From Bradyrhizobium sp. NP1 (lineage in GTDB: Bacteria; Pseudomonadota; Alphaproteobacteria; Rhizobiales; Xanthobacteraceae): a stretch of 64,000 bases of DNA. A program made the translations under genes and the position numbers. Below, one piece after another: positions 1-8,770 of the stretch. Position 1 is the first letter of the stretch; each line of letters starts with the position of its first letter. Below the pieces are notes generated by a model, which saw only the letters and a list, made by a program, of their open reading frames with translations, was not told the origin of the DNA and ran no database searches. The DNA is taken from NCBI RefSeq assembly GCF_030378205.1, contig NZ_CP127385.1:3636001-3700000 (forward strand), written 5' to 3'.

Positions 1-854
1 AGCTCCCGATCGTCCTGATCGCGACCCTGGCGATGCTGCTGCTGTCGACCAGCGTGATCGTCACCGGTGAGCTCCTGCGCATGACCGCGCCGCGCGCCGT
101 GGCCGCGTTCGTGTCGCAGGCCGCCTCGATCGGCGTGCCGATCCCGGCACGTCGGTCCGCCGCGGAGGCCGATCCGCTCGCCGAGCCCGTCGACGCCGGC
201 GTTGTGGAAGCCGCCGCAGCAGAGCCCGAGCGCAGCGATGCCGCGCAGACCGTGCTTGGCGAAATCGAGCAGCTTGCAGCCGCCCTGCGCGAGGCGGGAG
301 CGGCGGCGCACAAGATCACCGTGCTCGGCACCGCCGCCGGCGACAGCGTGACGCTGACGGTGCTGACGCTCGCCCGCCTGCTGGCGCGCGAAGCGCGGGT
401 CGTGGTCGTCGACCTCGCGGCATCCTCGCCGACGATGCTGGCCGTCTCTGCCGATCCGACCGTGCCCGGCCTTGCCGAGATGATGCAGGGCGCGGCGTCG
501 TTCTCGCAGATCATCACCAAGGATCGCCTGTCGCGCGTGCACCTCGTCAATGCGGGCCGACCCGGCTTCGACCGCAGCCTTTTGCAGTCGCCGCGGCTGT
601 CGCTGGCGATCGATGCTCTGTTGCGGGTCTATGACCATGTGCTGCTCGATGCCGGGGCGGCATCCGACCTGCCGGCGGAACTGCTCACCGCGAAGGCGCG
701 TGCGGTGGTGGTGCCCGATGCATCGATGCCGCGGGACGCCCGCGCGCAGATGAGCGAGCAGCTCAGGGCTGCCGGCTTCTCTGACGTGACGATGTTGGCC
801 GGTCCGGCGCAGCCGTCCAACGCCCTCGAGGTGGCGCCGCCGCGCGCCGCCTGA
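1..854 (+). CDS. ExoP/Wzc-like exopolysaccharide chain-length protein, C-terminal part (5' end outside window)
   Basis: The frame is open from base 3, so the start lies upstream of the window. The visible protein opens with a hydrophobic segment (bases 3-80) that fits the last membrane helix of a Wzz/GumC-type chain-length regulator. A cytoplasmic P-loop-like domain follows (about bases 310-800). Its Walker A equivalent reads GTAAGDSVTLT, without the lysine and GKT core, while the following hydrophobic strand VVVVDLA resembles the Walker A' aspartate strand of BY-kinases. There is no tyrosine-rich tail. I infer a polysaccharide co-polymerase whose kinase module is inactive. The next genes (acetyltransferase, NodB-like protein) fit an exopolysaccharide cluster. 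Confidence 0.7.
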   Translation, partial: LPIVLIATLAMLLLSTSVIVTGELLRMTAPRAVAAFVSQAASIGVPIPARRSAAEADPLAEPVDAGVVEAAAAEPERSDAAQTVLGEIEQLAAALREAGAAAHKITVLGTAAGDSVTLTVLTLARLLAREARVVVVDLAASSPTMLAVSADPTVPGLAEMMQGAASFSQIITKDRLSRVHLVNAGRPGFDRSLLQSPRLSLAIDALLRVYDHVLLDAGAASDLPAELLTAKARAVVVPDASMPRDARAQMSEQLRAAGFSDVTMLAGPAQPSNALEVAPPRAA

Positions 855-858
855 GCCG

Positions 859-2046
859 TCAGCGGAAGGTGTGGCGGAGCTTTTGCGCCAGATTGAGCAG
901 CGTCTGGTTGCGCTTCACCATCCGCTTGGTGCGGTTGAGCCCGGACATCGCAGGCGCGGCCAGCCTGCCGCGCAAGGTCAGCGGGATGAAGCTGTCGAAA
1001 ATCGGCTCGTCGTCCTTGCAGAACATGCGCTTGTAGTCGTCCGAACCGATGCCGAGGTCGAGCGCGCGATAGCCTTGCTCCGCGTGGCGGTCGATGATGC
1101 TGCGCATCAGGATCAGTCCCGGGCTGTAGCGCGCGCGCTCTGACAGCGTGTAGGTGTTGAACATCATCGAGAAGCGCGCGCCGTCGGCGACGCCGGCGAA
1201 TATCGCGATGACCTCCTCGTCGCATTCGAGCGCGTGAATATCGATGGCGCGGCCTCCGCCCGGGAGCGGCGCACGGCAGGCGCCGCGGATGAACTGCTCG
1301 ACGCCCGGTTCGGCAAAGACGTCGGGAAGCTTCTGCTCTGCCATCCGCAGCGGCTTGACGCGGAAGAACCAGTCGAGCAGCCGGTCGATGTCGGCGTCGC
1401 TGCTTGCGACATGGTAGCGGTAACCCGACGCCTGCAGCTTGCGCTCCTTGCCCTTGAGGCGGCGGCGGAACGAGTTGCTGAGCAGATCCGTGGGCGCGGC
1501 GCCCGGCGCGATCGCCAGCACCGGGCAGTCATTGACCGATGGCTGCCTCGGCAGCAGCGCAAAGGGATTGAGGACGTCGCGCCAATGCCGCGGCTGCTGC
1601 GTCAGCGCCAGCACATCGGCTGCGGATTGCGCCCGCAGCGGCGCGAGCAGGGCGGTGAGGTCGGCAAGCGTCGCCTGCCTGGCGAACTCGGCATCCCACA
1701 GCGCCATGTTGAACGTGGTGTGCTTGCCGCCCATGAAGCAGGCGAGGCGGAGGCCATGCCACGCCTCGAGCACCAGCGGCAGCAGCAACAGCGGCCTTCG
1801 CTCGCCGTCGCGGGCGACCACGACAAGCGCGGCGGCATTCTCGCGCGCTCCCACTTCGCGGTACCAATGGCTCAGCAGATCGAAGCGCTGATAGGGTGTT
1901 GAAAGCTGGCCCTGCGCCTCGAGCTGGCGCCAGGCCGGTTCGGCCGAGGCGAGATCGGGAATGATTTCCACGCTCGCGATGCGGCTGTCGCGCGATCGCG
2001 CTGGCGCCTCTGCCGTCCGGCGTTCGATCACGGCCGCCATGGTCAT
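859..2046 (-). CDS. CelD/BcsL-like GNAT-fold acetyltransferase
   Basis: About 395 residues in the CelD/FemAB-like acetyltransferase family that is common in exopolysaccharide and cellulose clusters. The second half carries the family's features: the basic segment SFRRRLKGKERKLQ, then ARYSPGLILMRSIIDRH and the diagnostic DLGIGSDDYKRMFC, which is typical of these double-GNAT proteins. The likely role is O- or N-acetylation of an extracellular polysaccharide unit or its lipid-linked precursor. The frame opens at 2115, but MTMAAVIERR at 2046 (or 2040) is the more natural start, leaving room for a promoter shared with the divergent gene at 2122. It is convergent with the gene ending at 854. Confidence 0.8.
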   Translation of the reverse strand: MTMAAVIERRTAEAPARSRDSRIASVEIIPDLASAEPAWRQLEAQGQLSTPYQRFDLLSHWYREVGARENAAALVVVARDGERRPLLLLPLVLEAWHGLRLACFMGGKHTTFNMALWDAEFARQATLADLTALLAPLRAQSAADVLALTQQPRHWRDVLNPFALLPRQPSVNDCPVLAIAPGAAPTDLLSNSFRRRLKGKERKLQASGYRYHVASSDADIDRLLDWFFRVKPLRMAEQKLPDVFAEPGVEQFIRGACRAPLPGGGRAIDIHALECDEEVIAIFAGVADGARFSMMFNTYTLSERARYSPGLILMRSIIDRHAEQGYRALDLGIGSDDYKRMFCKDDEPIFDSFIPLTLRGRLAAPAMSGLNRTKRMVKRNQTLLNLAQKLRHTFR

Positions 2047-2121
2047 CGCGAAACCTGTTTTGAGGGATTGTTGCTTTTCGCAGCCCGGCCGACCTTTACA
2101 AAGAAATGTCAACAAAAAGTA

Positions 2122-3216
2122 ATGACAATGCCGCGGCGGTGGGATGGATTCGCGACAGCAAGGGGCGATTCATTGCCATCCACCGATGCCTTCCTGACGA
2201 GCCTGAAACTCGAGTTCGCCTATTGGGCCGGCCGTGCCTGGACCGGCAGCCGCGGAGCGGGTGCGGTCCTGCATTTTGCGCGCGTGCGCCCGCCCGTGGC
2301 GGGCGGGTTCCGGCCGTTCCAGGCGCACGAAATCACGCCGCGCTTCCTCGACCGGACCATCCGAGCGCTCAAGCGCTGGAAATACGACATCGTCGACATG
2401 GACGAGGTTTGCCGGCGCGCGGTGATCATGCAGGGGCCGCGCCGGTTCGCCTGCCTGACCTTCGATGGCATCTACAAGGACCTGATCGAGCATGCCTATC
2501 CGGTGCTGTCGCGCCACGCCGTACCGTTCACGCTCTACGTGCCGACCGCGTTTCCCGACGGCGTCGGCGAGGCCTGGTGGCTCGCGCTGGAGCAGATCAT
2601 CGCCCGCGAAAGCCGGGTGAGCCTGGTGATCGACCGCATCGAGCGGCACTTCGGTACCCGGACCCTCTCGGAAAAATATGACGCCTATGAGTATCTCGAG
2701 AGCTGGATGCGCGCACTGCCGCCGCCGGATCAGTCGGCCGCGATCAAGGATCTGTGCAAGCGGTATTCGGTGGATCTTGCGCGGCTGTCGCGCGAGGTGT
2801 CGATGGATTGGGCCGACCTCGCAAGGCTTGGCGCCGATCCCAACGTCACGTTCGGCAGCGCGACGGTGAACTATCCGGTGCTGACGAGCCTGAAGGACGC
2901 CGCGGCCCAGCGCGAGATGACGATGGGCAAGGCCGTTGCCGAGACGGCGTTTCGCCGTAACGTCGGGCACTTCGCCTATCCGTTCGGCGACCGCAATTCC
3001 TGGCGCAGGGCGCATGTGGTGATGGCCGAGGAAGTCGGCTTTGCCAGCGCCGTGTCGACGATTCCTGGCATTGTCGATGTGGAGGGACGGACCAACCTGC
3101 GCGCCTTGCCGCGGATCAGCTGGGACGGGCGGCTGCGTTCGCTGCGCGCCATGCGCGTGCTGCTTTCCGGCGCGATGTTCGATCCGGTCAAGCCGACGCC
3201 GAGCAAGCCTATCTAG
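2122..3216 (+). CDS. Polysaccharide-deacetylase-like (NodB-fold) protein with degenerate active site
   Basis: About 364 residues with overall NodB/CE4 layout: first motif CLTFDGIYKDL near residue 112, second motif FGSATVNYPVL near 250, third motif HFAYPFGD near 287. In active CE4 enzymes the first motif is TFDDG and the second is H(S/T)xxHP. Here the metal-binding Asp is Gly and both His positions are Ala and Asn, so deacetylase activity is doubtful although the fold seems kept. MTMPRR at 2122 is preferred over an upstream in-frame ATG at 2068, which would overlap the divergent gene's promoter region. It probably belongs to the exopolysaccharide cluster as a binding or scaffold protein. Confidence 0.75.
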   Translation: MTMPRRWDGFATARGDSLPSTDAFLTSLKLEFAYWAGRAWTGSRGAGAVLHFARVRPPVAGGFRPFQAHEITPRFLDRTIRALKRWKYDIVDMDEVCRRAVIMQGPRRFACLTFDGIYKDLIEHAYPVLSRHAVPFTLYVPTAFPDGVGEAWWLALEQIIARESRVSLVIDRIERHFGTRTLSEKYDAYEYLESWMRALPPPDQSAAIKDLCKRYSVDLARLSREVSMDWADLARLGADPNVTFGSATVNYPVLTSLKDAAAQREMTMGKAVAETAFRRNVGHFAYPFGDRNSWRRAHVVMAEEVGFASAVSTIPGIVDVEGRTNLRALPRISWDGRLRSLRAMRVLLSGAMFDPVKPTPSKPI

Positions 3217-3217
3217 G

Positions 3218-3427
3218 CTATTTAGGATCGGGCCGCGCCATCCAGCTCACGATCGGCATGGCCGGCAGCACCCAGCCGAGGCCCGCCACCACATAGAAGA
3301 TCGCCTGTGCGATCCCGGAACTGGCAAGCAGCGGCATCTGCGCGATCGCCATCCCCAATAGCGACCACACCACGACCAGCACCAGCAGCGCGATGGTTCC
3401 AAAGAATTTGCGGGTGCGGATGGCCAT
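3218..3427 (-). CDS. DUF2842 family small membrane protein
   Basis: Sixty-nine residues with two hydrophobic helices separated by a short loop and the closing motif [18 protein letters not shown], which matches the DUF2842 family of alphaproteobacterial inner-membrane proteins of unknown function. It starts at ATG 3427, is divergent from heme A synthase and ends two bases from the stop of the NodB-like gene on the other strand. Nothing in the sequence points to a specific role. Confidence 0.85.
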   Translation of the reverse strand: MAIRTRKFFGTIALLVLVVVWSLLGMAIAQMPLLASSGIAQAIFYVVAGLGWVLPAMPIVSWMARPDPK

Positions 3428-3521
3428 GACGATTTGTGCGGTCCCCTGCGGCGGCGCGGCTTGCGCGTTCGGCGAGGCGGACTATAAGGGGCGCGAAAAT
3501 TCATTCAAGCCAGGGTTTTAC

Positions 3522-4598
3522 GTGCAAGACGCTTCGCAGGTCCGCGCGATCCGCTGGTGGCTGTTTTCGGTCGCCGCGCTGATCGCGATCATGGTGCTGG
3601 TCGGCGGCGCGACGCGCCTGACCGAATCCGGGCTGTCGATCGTCGAGTGGAAGCCGGTCACCGGCGCGCTGCCGCCGCTGAACGAGGCGCAGTGGACGCA
3701 GGCCTTCGAGGCGTACAAGACCATCCCGCAATATCAGAAGCTCAACGCCGGGATGACGCTTGCCGAATTCAAGACGATCTTCTGGTGGGAATGGAGCCAT
3801 CGGCTGCTCGGCCGGGCGATCGGCGCCGTCTACCTGCTGCCGTTCCTGTACTTCCTGTGGCGCGGCGGAATGAGCGGGGAACTGAAGCGTCGGCTGTGGC
3901 TGATCTTCGGGCTTGGCGCGCTGCAGGGCGCGGTGGGCTGGTGGATGGTCGCCTCCGGCCTCTCGGAGCGCGTCGAGGTTTCGCAATACCGGCTTGCCAC
4001 CCATCTCGTGCTGGCGCTGTTGATCTTCGCCGGTATCGTATGGACCTTGCGCCGGCTTGCCGGGCGGCCCGCGATCGTGGCGGCCACACGGTTCAGGATC
4101 ACCAGTGCCGCGCTGGTCGTGCTGACCTTCGTGCAGCTTTACCTGGGCGCGCTGGTCGCGGGCCTGCGCGCCGGCCTCGTGTTCAACACCTGGCCCGCGA
4201 TCGACGGCGCCCTGATCCCGTCCGCCGCGCGGCTATGGTTCGAGACGCCATGGTGGCGCAACCTGTTCGATAACACGCTGACAGTGCAGTTCCAGCACCG
4301 CATGACCGCCTACGCGCTGTTCGCGCTTGCGGCCTTGCATGTGATCGACGTCGTGCGCTCGCGCGCGCCGGCGGCAGCAGTCAACGGCGCGCTGGCGCTA
4401 TGGGCCGCGGTGACGCTGCAGGCCACGCTCGGCATTCTGACGCTGCTCTACCAGGTGCCGATCGGGCTCGCGCTGGCGCATCAGGCGGTCGCGATCGTGG
4501 TCCTGACGCTGGCGGTGCTGCAGGCGGAACGATTGGCGTTGCGCCCGTCACCGCGGGCTTTCGCAATTCCCGCTGCCTCCAGCCGCCTGGCTAGCTAG
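3522..4598 (+). CDS. ctaA: Heme A synthase (COX15/CtaA)
   Basis: Converts heme O to heme A in the inner membrane for aa3-type cytochrome oxidase. The protein has about eight transmembrane helices. Near the N-terminus is the family signature [20 protein letters not shown], followed by [14 protein letters not shown] with a heme-binding His, then [12 protein letters not shown] and [10 protein letters not shown] with further candidate heme ligands. The frame is open from 3393, but GTG at 3522, just after an AGGG, gives 358 residues, the usual alphaproteobacterial length, and avoids overlap with the DUF2842 gene. The ATG at 3393 would add an implausible non-hydrophobic leader. Confidence 0.93.
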   Translation: MQDASQVRAIRWWLFSVAALIAIMVLVGGATRLTESGLSIVEWKPVTGALPPLNEAQWTQAFEAYKTIPQYQKLNAGMTLAEFKTIFWWEWSHRLLGRAIGAVYLLPFLYFLWRGGMSGELKRRLWLIFGLGALQGAVGWWMVASGLSERVEVSQYRLATHLVLALLIFAGIVWTLRRLAGRPAIVAATRFRITSAALVVLTFVQLYLGALVAGLRAGLVFNTWPAIDGALIPSAARLWFETPWWRNLFDNTLTVQFQHRMTAYALFALAALHVIDVVRSRAPAAAVNGALALWAAVTLQATLGILTLLYQVPIGLALAHQAVAIVVLTLAVLQAERLALRPSPRAFAIPAASSRLAS

Positions 4599-4913
4599 CT
4601 AGCAGTAGCCGGTCACGCCGCAGGCGTAGGGCTCGCGGATGAAATAGGGCTCATAGCCGTTGCCGTATTCGCCGCCGTAATAGGCGCCCTGATAGTAGTA
4701 GTCGAACGGCCGCCCGTAGTAGCCCGGCAGGGTGTAGGACCCCGGCAGCAGCGGCGTCGTCCAGACAAAGGATGAGATCAGCGGCTCCGCCTCGACTTGG
4801 GCAGGCGGAGGAGCTACGCGCGCGGCGCGCCCGGGATAGGGAGCCAGGTCTGCGCCGAGCGCGGAATTGGCGGCGGCGATCATGAAAAGCATCAGCGTCG
4901 TGGCGCGCAGCAT
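4599..4913 (-). CDS. Small secreted Tyr/Gly-rich protein, unknown function
   Basis: One hundred and four residues. The N-terminus MLRATTLMLFMIAAANSALGA is a clear signal peptide with a likely cleavage after AlaLeuGlyAla. The mature part is rich in Tyr, Gly and Pro (YYYQGAYYGGEYGNGYEPY) and ends with two Cys residues that could form a disulfide. The family is common in Bradyrhizobium-type genomes without a known role. It is convergent with ctaA, the two stop codons abutting in a short CTAG repeat at about 4588-4600. Confidence 0.65.
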   Translation of the reverse strand: MLRATTLMLFMIAAANSALGADLAPYPGRAARVAPPPAQVEAEPLISSFVWTTPLLPGSYTLPGYYGRPFDYYYQGAYYGGEYGNGYEPYFIREPYACGVTGYC

Positions 4914-5084
4914 CGCTTGAATCCGATCCGCAAGGATTTCTTTTCGGCGACTCGACCATGTCGATGGTCGACCCGACAGCCGCCATCCTTCCGGACCATG
5001 GTAAATGGATGGTTAAGGTGCAGCACAGGGCTGCACCTTCCGGTCGATTTCTCGCGATTGATGTCGCCGCGCCCCGGCGTGTTG

Positions 5085-6365
5085 CTACGCGCTCAAGGCC
5101 TGCTCGAGATCGGCGATCAGGTCTTCCTTGTCCTCGATGCCGACCGAGAGCCGCACCACGTCGGGGGCCGCGCCCGACTTGACCTTGGCGGCATCGTCGA
5201 GCTGGCTGTGGGTGGTCGAGGCCGGATGGATCACCAGCGAGCGGGTGTCGCCGACATTGGCCAAATGCGAGAACAGCTTCAGGTTCGACACCAGGCTGAC
5301 GCCGGCGTCATAGCCGCCCTTCAGGCTGAAGGTGAACACGGCGCCCGCACCCTTCGGCGCATATTTGCGCGCAAGGTTGTTGTACTTGTCGCCGGGAAGC
5401 CCGGCATAGCTCACCGAGGCGACCGCGCGATGGCCAGAGAGGAATTCTGCGACCGCCTTGGCATTCTCGCAGTGCTTCTGCATGCGCAGCGGCAGCGTCT
5501 CGATGCCGGTCAGGATCAGGAACGCGTTGAAGGGCGACAGCGCGGGCCCGAGGTCGCGCAGCCCCAGCACGCGGCAGGCAATCGCGAAGGCGAAGTTGCC
5601 GAACGTCTCCTGCAGCTTGATGCCGTGATATTCCGGGCGCGGCTCGCTCAGCATCGGATATTTGTTGCCCTTCGACCAGTCGAAGGTGCCGGCATCGACG
5701 ATGATGCCGCCGATCGAGTTGCCGTGGCCGGCGAGGAATTTCGTCAGCGAGTGCACGACGATGTCGGCGCCGTGGTCGATCGGCCGGATCAAATACGGCG
5801 TCGCCAGCGTGTTGTCCACGATCAGCGGCACGGCGGCCTTGCGTGCGACCGCCGAGATCGCCTCGATGTCGGTGATGCTGCCGCCGGGGTTGGCGATCGA
5901 CTCGATGAAGATCGCCTTGGTGTGGGGCGTGACCGCGCGCTCGAAGCTGCCGACATCGTCGGGGTCGGCCCACACCACGTTCCAGCCAAAGCTTTTGAAG
6001 GCGTGGGTGAACTGGTTGATCGATCCGCCGTAAAGCTTGCGCGCGGCGATGAATTCATCGCCCGGCTTCAGGAGCTGTTGCAGCGCTACGACCTGCGCGG
6101 CGTGGCCTGACGCGACCGCTAGCGCCGCCGTGCCGCCCTCGAGCGCCGCGACGCGCTCTTCCAGCACCGCATTGGTGGGATTGCCGATGCGGGTATAGAT
6201 GTTGCCGAACGCCTGCAGCCCGAACAGCGAGGCGGCATGATCGGCGTCGTTGAACACGAATGACGTGGTCTGATAGATCGGCGTCGCCCGCGCGCCCGTG
6301 GTGGGGTCAGGCTGCGCGCCGGCGTGGACGGCGAGGGTGGAAAATCCGGGAGGACGATCGGTCAT
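5085..6365 (-). CDS. metY: O-acetylhomoserine sulfhydrylase (PLP-dependent)
   Basis: Makes homocysteine from O-acetylhomoserine and sulfide in methionine synthesis. At 426 residues it has the full family length. It starts with FSTLAVHAGAQPDPTTGARA and then IYQTTSFVF; the PLP lysine lies in VVHSLTKFLAGHGN, followed by the glycine-rich IGGIIVDAGTFDW. ATG 6365 (MTDRPPGF) is chosen because the family starts here; an open frame extends to 6653 but overlaps the next gene and codes for low-similarity sequence. Mildly divergent members also act as cystathionine gamma-synthases, but the long Asp/Lys-containing insert after the PLP lysine favours MetY. Confidence 0.93.
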   Translation of the reverse strand: MTDRPPGFSTLAVHAGAQPDPTTGARATPIYQTTSFVFNDADHAASLFGLQAFGNIYTRIGNPTNAVLEERVAALEGGTAALAVASGHAAQVVALQQLLKPGDEFIAARKLYGGSINQFTHAFKSFGWNVVWADPDDVGSFERAVTPHTKAIFIESIANPGGSITDIEAISAVARKAAVPLIVDNTLATPYLIRPIDHGADIVVHSLTKFLAGHGNSIGGIIVDAGTFDWSKGNKYPMLSEPRPEYHGIKLQETFGNFAFAIACRVLGLRDLGPALSPFNAFLILTGIETLPLRMQKHCENAKAVAEFLSGHRAVASVSYAGLPGDKYNNLARKYAPKGAGAVFTFSLKGGYDAGVSLVSNLKLFSHLANVGDTRSLVIHPASTTHSQLDDAAKVKSGAAPDVVRLSVGIEDKEDLIADLEQALSA

Positions 6366-6588
6366 TCTGCTTCCTTTTGCGCAAGCGTCACCCCGGGGCG
6401 TGCGCCGGGTGACCGCGGACGAGGCGGATCGGGTGTTATAGGCGAGGCGCGGGGACGTCGCCTCCTTCCAAGGGAGGACAATTGCGGCAGCCGCGTGAGC
6501 CGTCAAGGCGGTGCGGCCGGTCAGGGCTGCTTTGAAACGGCGGTACTCTGTCGCGCCCGTTCGGCAGCAGGATCGTTTTGCGCGGGCG

Positions 6589-7173
6589 TCAGGAATCCTC
6601 GTTCCTGTTTTTGGCGGCGCGGTCGGATGCCGCGGTATCGCCGCCGCCGACACTGGTGCGATTCAAGGACAGCCGCATGCCCTGCGTCGGCACCGGGGCC
6701 CGCTTCGAACTCAGCGTGCGCGAGTTGACGCCCATCCAGGAAATCTCCGACGACAGCCGTCCATATTCGATCTTCGGGCAGCGGTTCATCACCACCTTGA
6801 TGCCGACGGCCTCCGCCTTCGCTGCCGCCTCGTCGTCGCGCGCGCCAAGCTGCATCCAGATCACCTTCGGCAGCGGCGAGAGCCTCAGCGCCTCCTCGAC
6901 GACCGGCATGATGTGGGCGGAATTCCTGAAAATGTCGATCATGTCGACCGGCCGGCCGATCTCGGCGAGCGAAGCGACGAACGGCTTGCCGAGCAGCTCC
7001 TTGCCGACATGGCCGGGATTGACCGGGATCATGTCGTATCCGCGCTGCGCCAGATATTTGAACGCGAAGTAGCTCGGCCGCACATTGACCGGCGAGGCGC
7101 CGACCATGGCGATCGACTTCACGCTGTTGAGGATGCCGCGGATGTAGTTGTCGGGATAGGCGTCGTGATTCAT
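6589..7173 (-). CDS. CoA-binding domain protein (YccU-like)
   Basis: One hundred and ninety-four residues. The first 140 form a Rossmann-type CoA-binding domain as in YccU/succinyl-CoA ligase alpha: SIAMVGASPVNVRPSYF near residue 20, then MIPVNPGHVG, DMIDIFRNSAHIMPVVEEAL and VIWMQLGARDDEAAAKAEA, ending in CPKIEYGRL. The last 50 residues are a charged tail without recognisable domain. No partner enzyme domain is present, so the role is unknown; family members are thought to bind acyl-CoAs. It sits upstream of metY on the same strand. Confidence 0.88.
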   Translation of the reverse strand: MNHDAYPDNYIRGILNSVKSIAMVGASPVNVRPSYFAFKYLAQRGYDMIPVNPGHVGKELLGKPFVASLAEIGRPVDMIDIFRNSAHIMPVVEEALRLSPLPKVIWMQLGARDDEAAAKAEAVGIKVVMNRCPKIEYGRLSSEISWMGVNSRTLSSKRAPVPTQGMRLSLNRTSVGGGDTAASDRAAKNRNEDS

Positions 7174-7189
7174 TCTTGTTCCTCGAGCC

Positions 7190-7285
7190 TCATCCTGGGC
7201 AGCGGCGTCAGCCGCGTCTCGAAGGATGAAGGCCAGTCCGGAGCCTCACGGTCCGAGACGCGCTTCGCGCGCTCCTCACCGTGAG
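7190..7285. repeat. Palindromic intergenic repeat (REP-like)
   Basis: The gap between the CoA-binding and crotonase genes contains perfect 8-base arms CTCACGGT (7245-7252) and ACCGTGAG (7278-7285) flanking a GC-rich centre (GAGACGCGCTTCGCGCGCTC). The left part includes CTCATCCTG and TCGAAGGATGA. This wording is familiar from the short intergenic repeats scattered through Bradyrhizobium genomes. It could also act as a transcript-end hairpin. Confidence 0.6.
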
Positions 7286-7287
7286 CA

Positions 7288-8112
7288 TTACCGGTCCTGC
7301 CATTTCGGCTCGCGCTTCTCGATGAAGGCGGCGATGCCTTCCTCGGCGTCGCGCGCCAGCATGTTTTCCGTCATCACTTCTGCCGCATAGCGATAGGCGC
7401 CGGCAAGGCTCATCTCGGCCTGGCGGTAGAAGGCCTCCTTGCCGAGCTTGACGGTATAGGCCGATTTCAGCGCCACCTTCTGCGCGAGCTCGATGGCGGC
7501 CTGACGTTCCTGGCCCGCTGCAACGACGTGGTTGACGAGGCCGATCTCGCGCGCGCGGGCGGCAGGAACCAGTTCGCCCGTGAGCAGCATCTCCATCGCC
7601 TGCTTGCGCGGCACGTTGCGCGACAGCGCCACCATCGGCGTCGAGCAGAACAGGCCGATGTCGACGCCGGGCGTGGCGAAGGCTGCGGCCTCGGAGGCGA
7701 CCGCCAGATCGCAGCTTGCGACCAGCTGGCAGCCGGCGGCGGTTGCAACCCCCTGGACGGAGGCGACCACCGGCTTCGGCAGATGCACGATCGCCTGCAT
7801 CATCGCGCTGCAGGCTTTCATGATCTGCGCAAAATAGGCGCGGCCGCGATCGGCGTCGCTGCGGCGCGCCGTCAGCTCCTTCAGGTCATGGCCAGCGGAG
7901 AAGGCCGGCCCGTTCGCCGCGATGACGACGGCGCGCACCGCCTTGTCGGCGGCGATCTCGTGCAGCGCCACATGCAGGTCGCCGATCATCGCCTCCGAAA
8001 GGCTGTTGCGCGCTTCGGGGCGGTTCAGCGTGAGAACCGCGACGCTGCCGATCGTTTCGCGCAGGAGGATCGGCGGTTGCTGCGTCGTGGCGCGGGCGGC
8101 TTGGGTGGACAT
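7288..8112 (-). CDS. Enoyl-CoA hydratase/isomerase-family protein, ECHDC3-like
   Basis: A crotonase-fold protein of 274 residues. The oxyanion-hole segments are present: FSAGHDLKEL near residue 75 and GVATAAGCQLVASCDLAVAS near 125. The two glutamates used by enoyl-CoA hydratase are not conserved: GGGCE is AAGCQ and the PE of the second motif is PG (FATPGVDIGLFCSTP). That second motif is the hallmark of the ECHDC3-type subgroup, whose reaction is unsettled. ATG 8112 (MSTQAARA) has GGAA upstream; an ATG at 8124 is possible. It is divergent from the thioesterase at 8183. Confidence 0.88.
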   Translation of the reverse strand: MSTQAARATTQQPPILLRETIGSVAVLTLNRPEARNSLSEAMIGDLHVALHEIAADKAVRAVVIAANGPAFSAGHDLKELTARRSDADRGRAYFAQIMKACSAMMQAIVHLPKPVVASVQGVATAAGCQLVASCDLAVASEAAAFATPGVDIGLFCSTPMVALSRNVPRKQAMEMLLTGELVPAARAREIGLVNHVVAAGQERQAAIELAQKVALKSAYTVKLGKEAFYRQAEMSLAGAYRYAAEVMTENMLARDAEEGIAAFIEKREPKWQDR

Positions 8113-8182
8113 CGGAAATTCCATTTGGGTGATGGTCGTAATCTAAGGTAACAGGCGCAAACAGGCGAGGGCAGGGAAGACG

Positions 8183-8611
8183 ATGAGCACTGCGAAAATG
8201 AACGTAGCGGAACTGGAGCAGTTCCTCCGCCGGGAGTTTCCCCAGGCGTTCAGCGGCGACGACATCACCATCGACAGCGCCGACGGCGCGACCTGCCTGC
8301 TGCGCCAGCGCTACAGCGAGCGGATGCTGCGTCCTGGCGGCACGATTTCAGGGCCGACGCTGATGGCGCTGGCGGATTTCGCGATGTATGTGGTCTTGCT
8401 GTCGGCGATCGGCCCGGTCGGGCTCGCGGTCACGACCAACCTCAACATCAATTTCCTGCGCAAGGGCGAGCCGGGCCGCGATGTGCTGGCGGCGGCGCGG
8501 CTGTTGAAGCTCGGCAAGCGCCTCGCGGTTGGTGAGGTCAGCCTGCTCTCGGGCAGCGCACCCGATCCGATCGCCCACGTCACGGCGACCTACTCCATTC
8601 CAAATAAATAA
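8183..8611 (+). CDS. PaaI-family hotdog thioesterase
   Basis: One hundred and forty-two residues with a single hotdog domain. The motif LRPGGTISGPTLMALADFAMYV corresponds to the substrate-binding helix, and LAVTTNLNINFLRKGEPGRDV to the following strands of PaaI/YbgC-type acyl-CoA thioesterases. It starts at ATG 8183 with GGGAAG upstream. The divergent crotonase-like gene suggests a shared acyl-CoA pathway; the substrate cannot be read from sequence. Confidence 0.87.
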   Translation: MSTAKMNVAELEQFLRREFPQAFSGDDITIDSADGATCLLRQRYSERMLRPGGTISGPTLMALADFAMYVVLLSAIGPVGLAVTTNLNINFLRKGEPGRDVLAAARLLKLGKRLAVGEVSLLSGSAPDPIAHVTATYSIPNK

Positions 8612-8683
8612 AGTTTTTGCAGGTAATATTGCACCTTAATTTCAAGCCATTGATTTTTATGAGTTATTTTTGTCGACCGGCCA

Positions 8684-8712
8684 TTGACGTGCGCCGGCGC
8701 GTTATCTAGAAA
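8684..8712 (+). promoter_or_regulatory. Putative housekeeping promoter of rplM-rpsI
   Basis: TTGACG (8684-8689) and TAGAAA (8707-8712) are separated by 17 bases and lie about 60 bases before rplM, just after an AT-rich tract. The -35 box matches five of six consensus positions and the -10 box four of six. No experimental support is available here. Confidence 0.5.
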
Positions 8713-8770
8713 ACCGCGCAGTTCGGCGCGCCTTCGCGCGTTCGGTTTCTCCTGTCACGGATTCCGTAAG

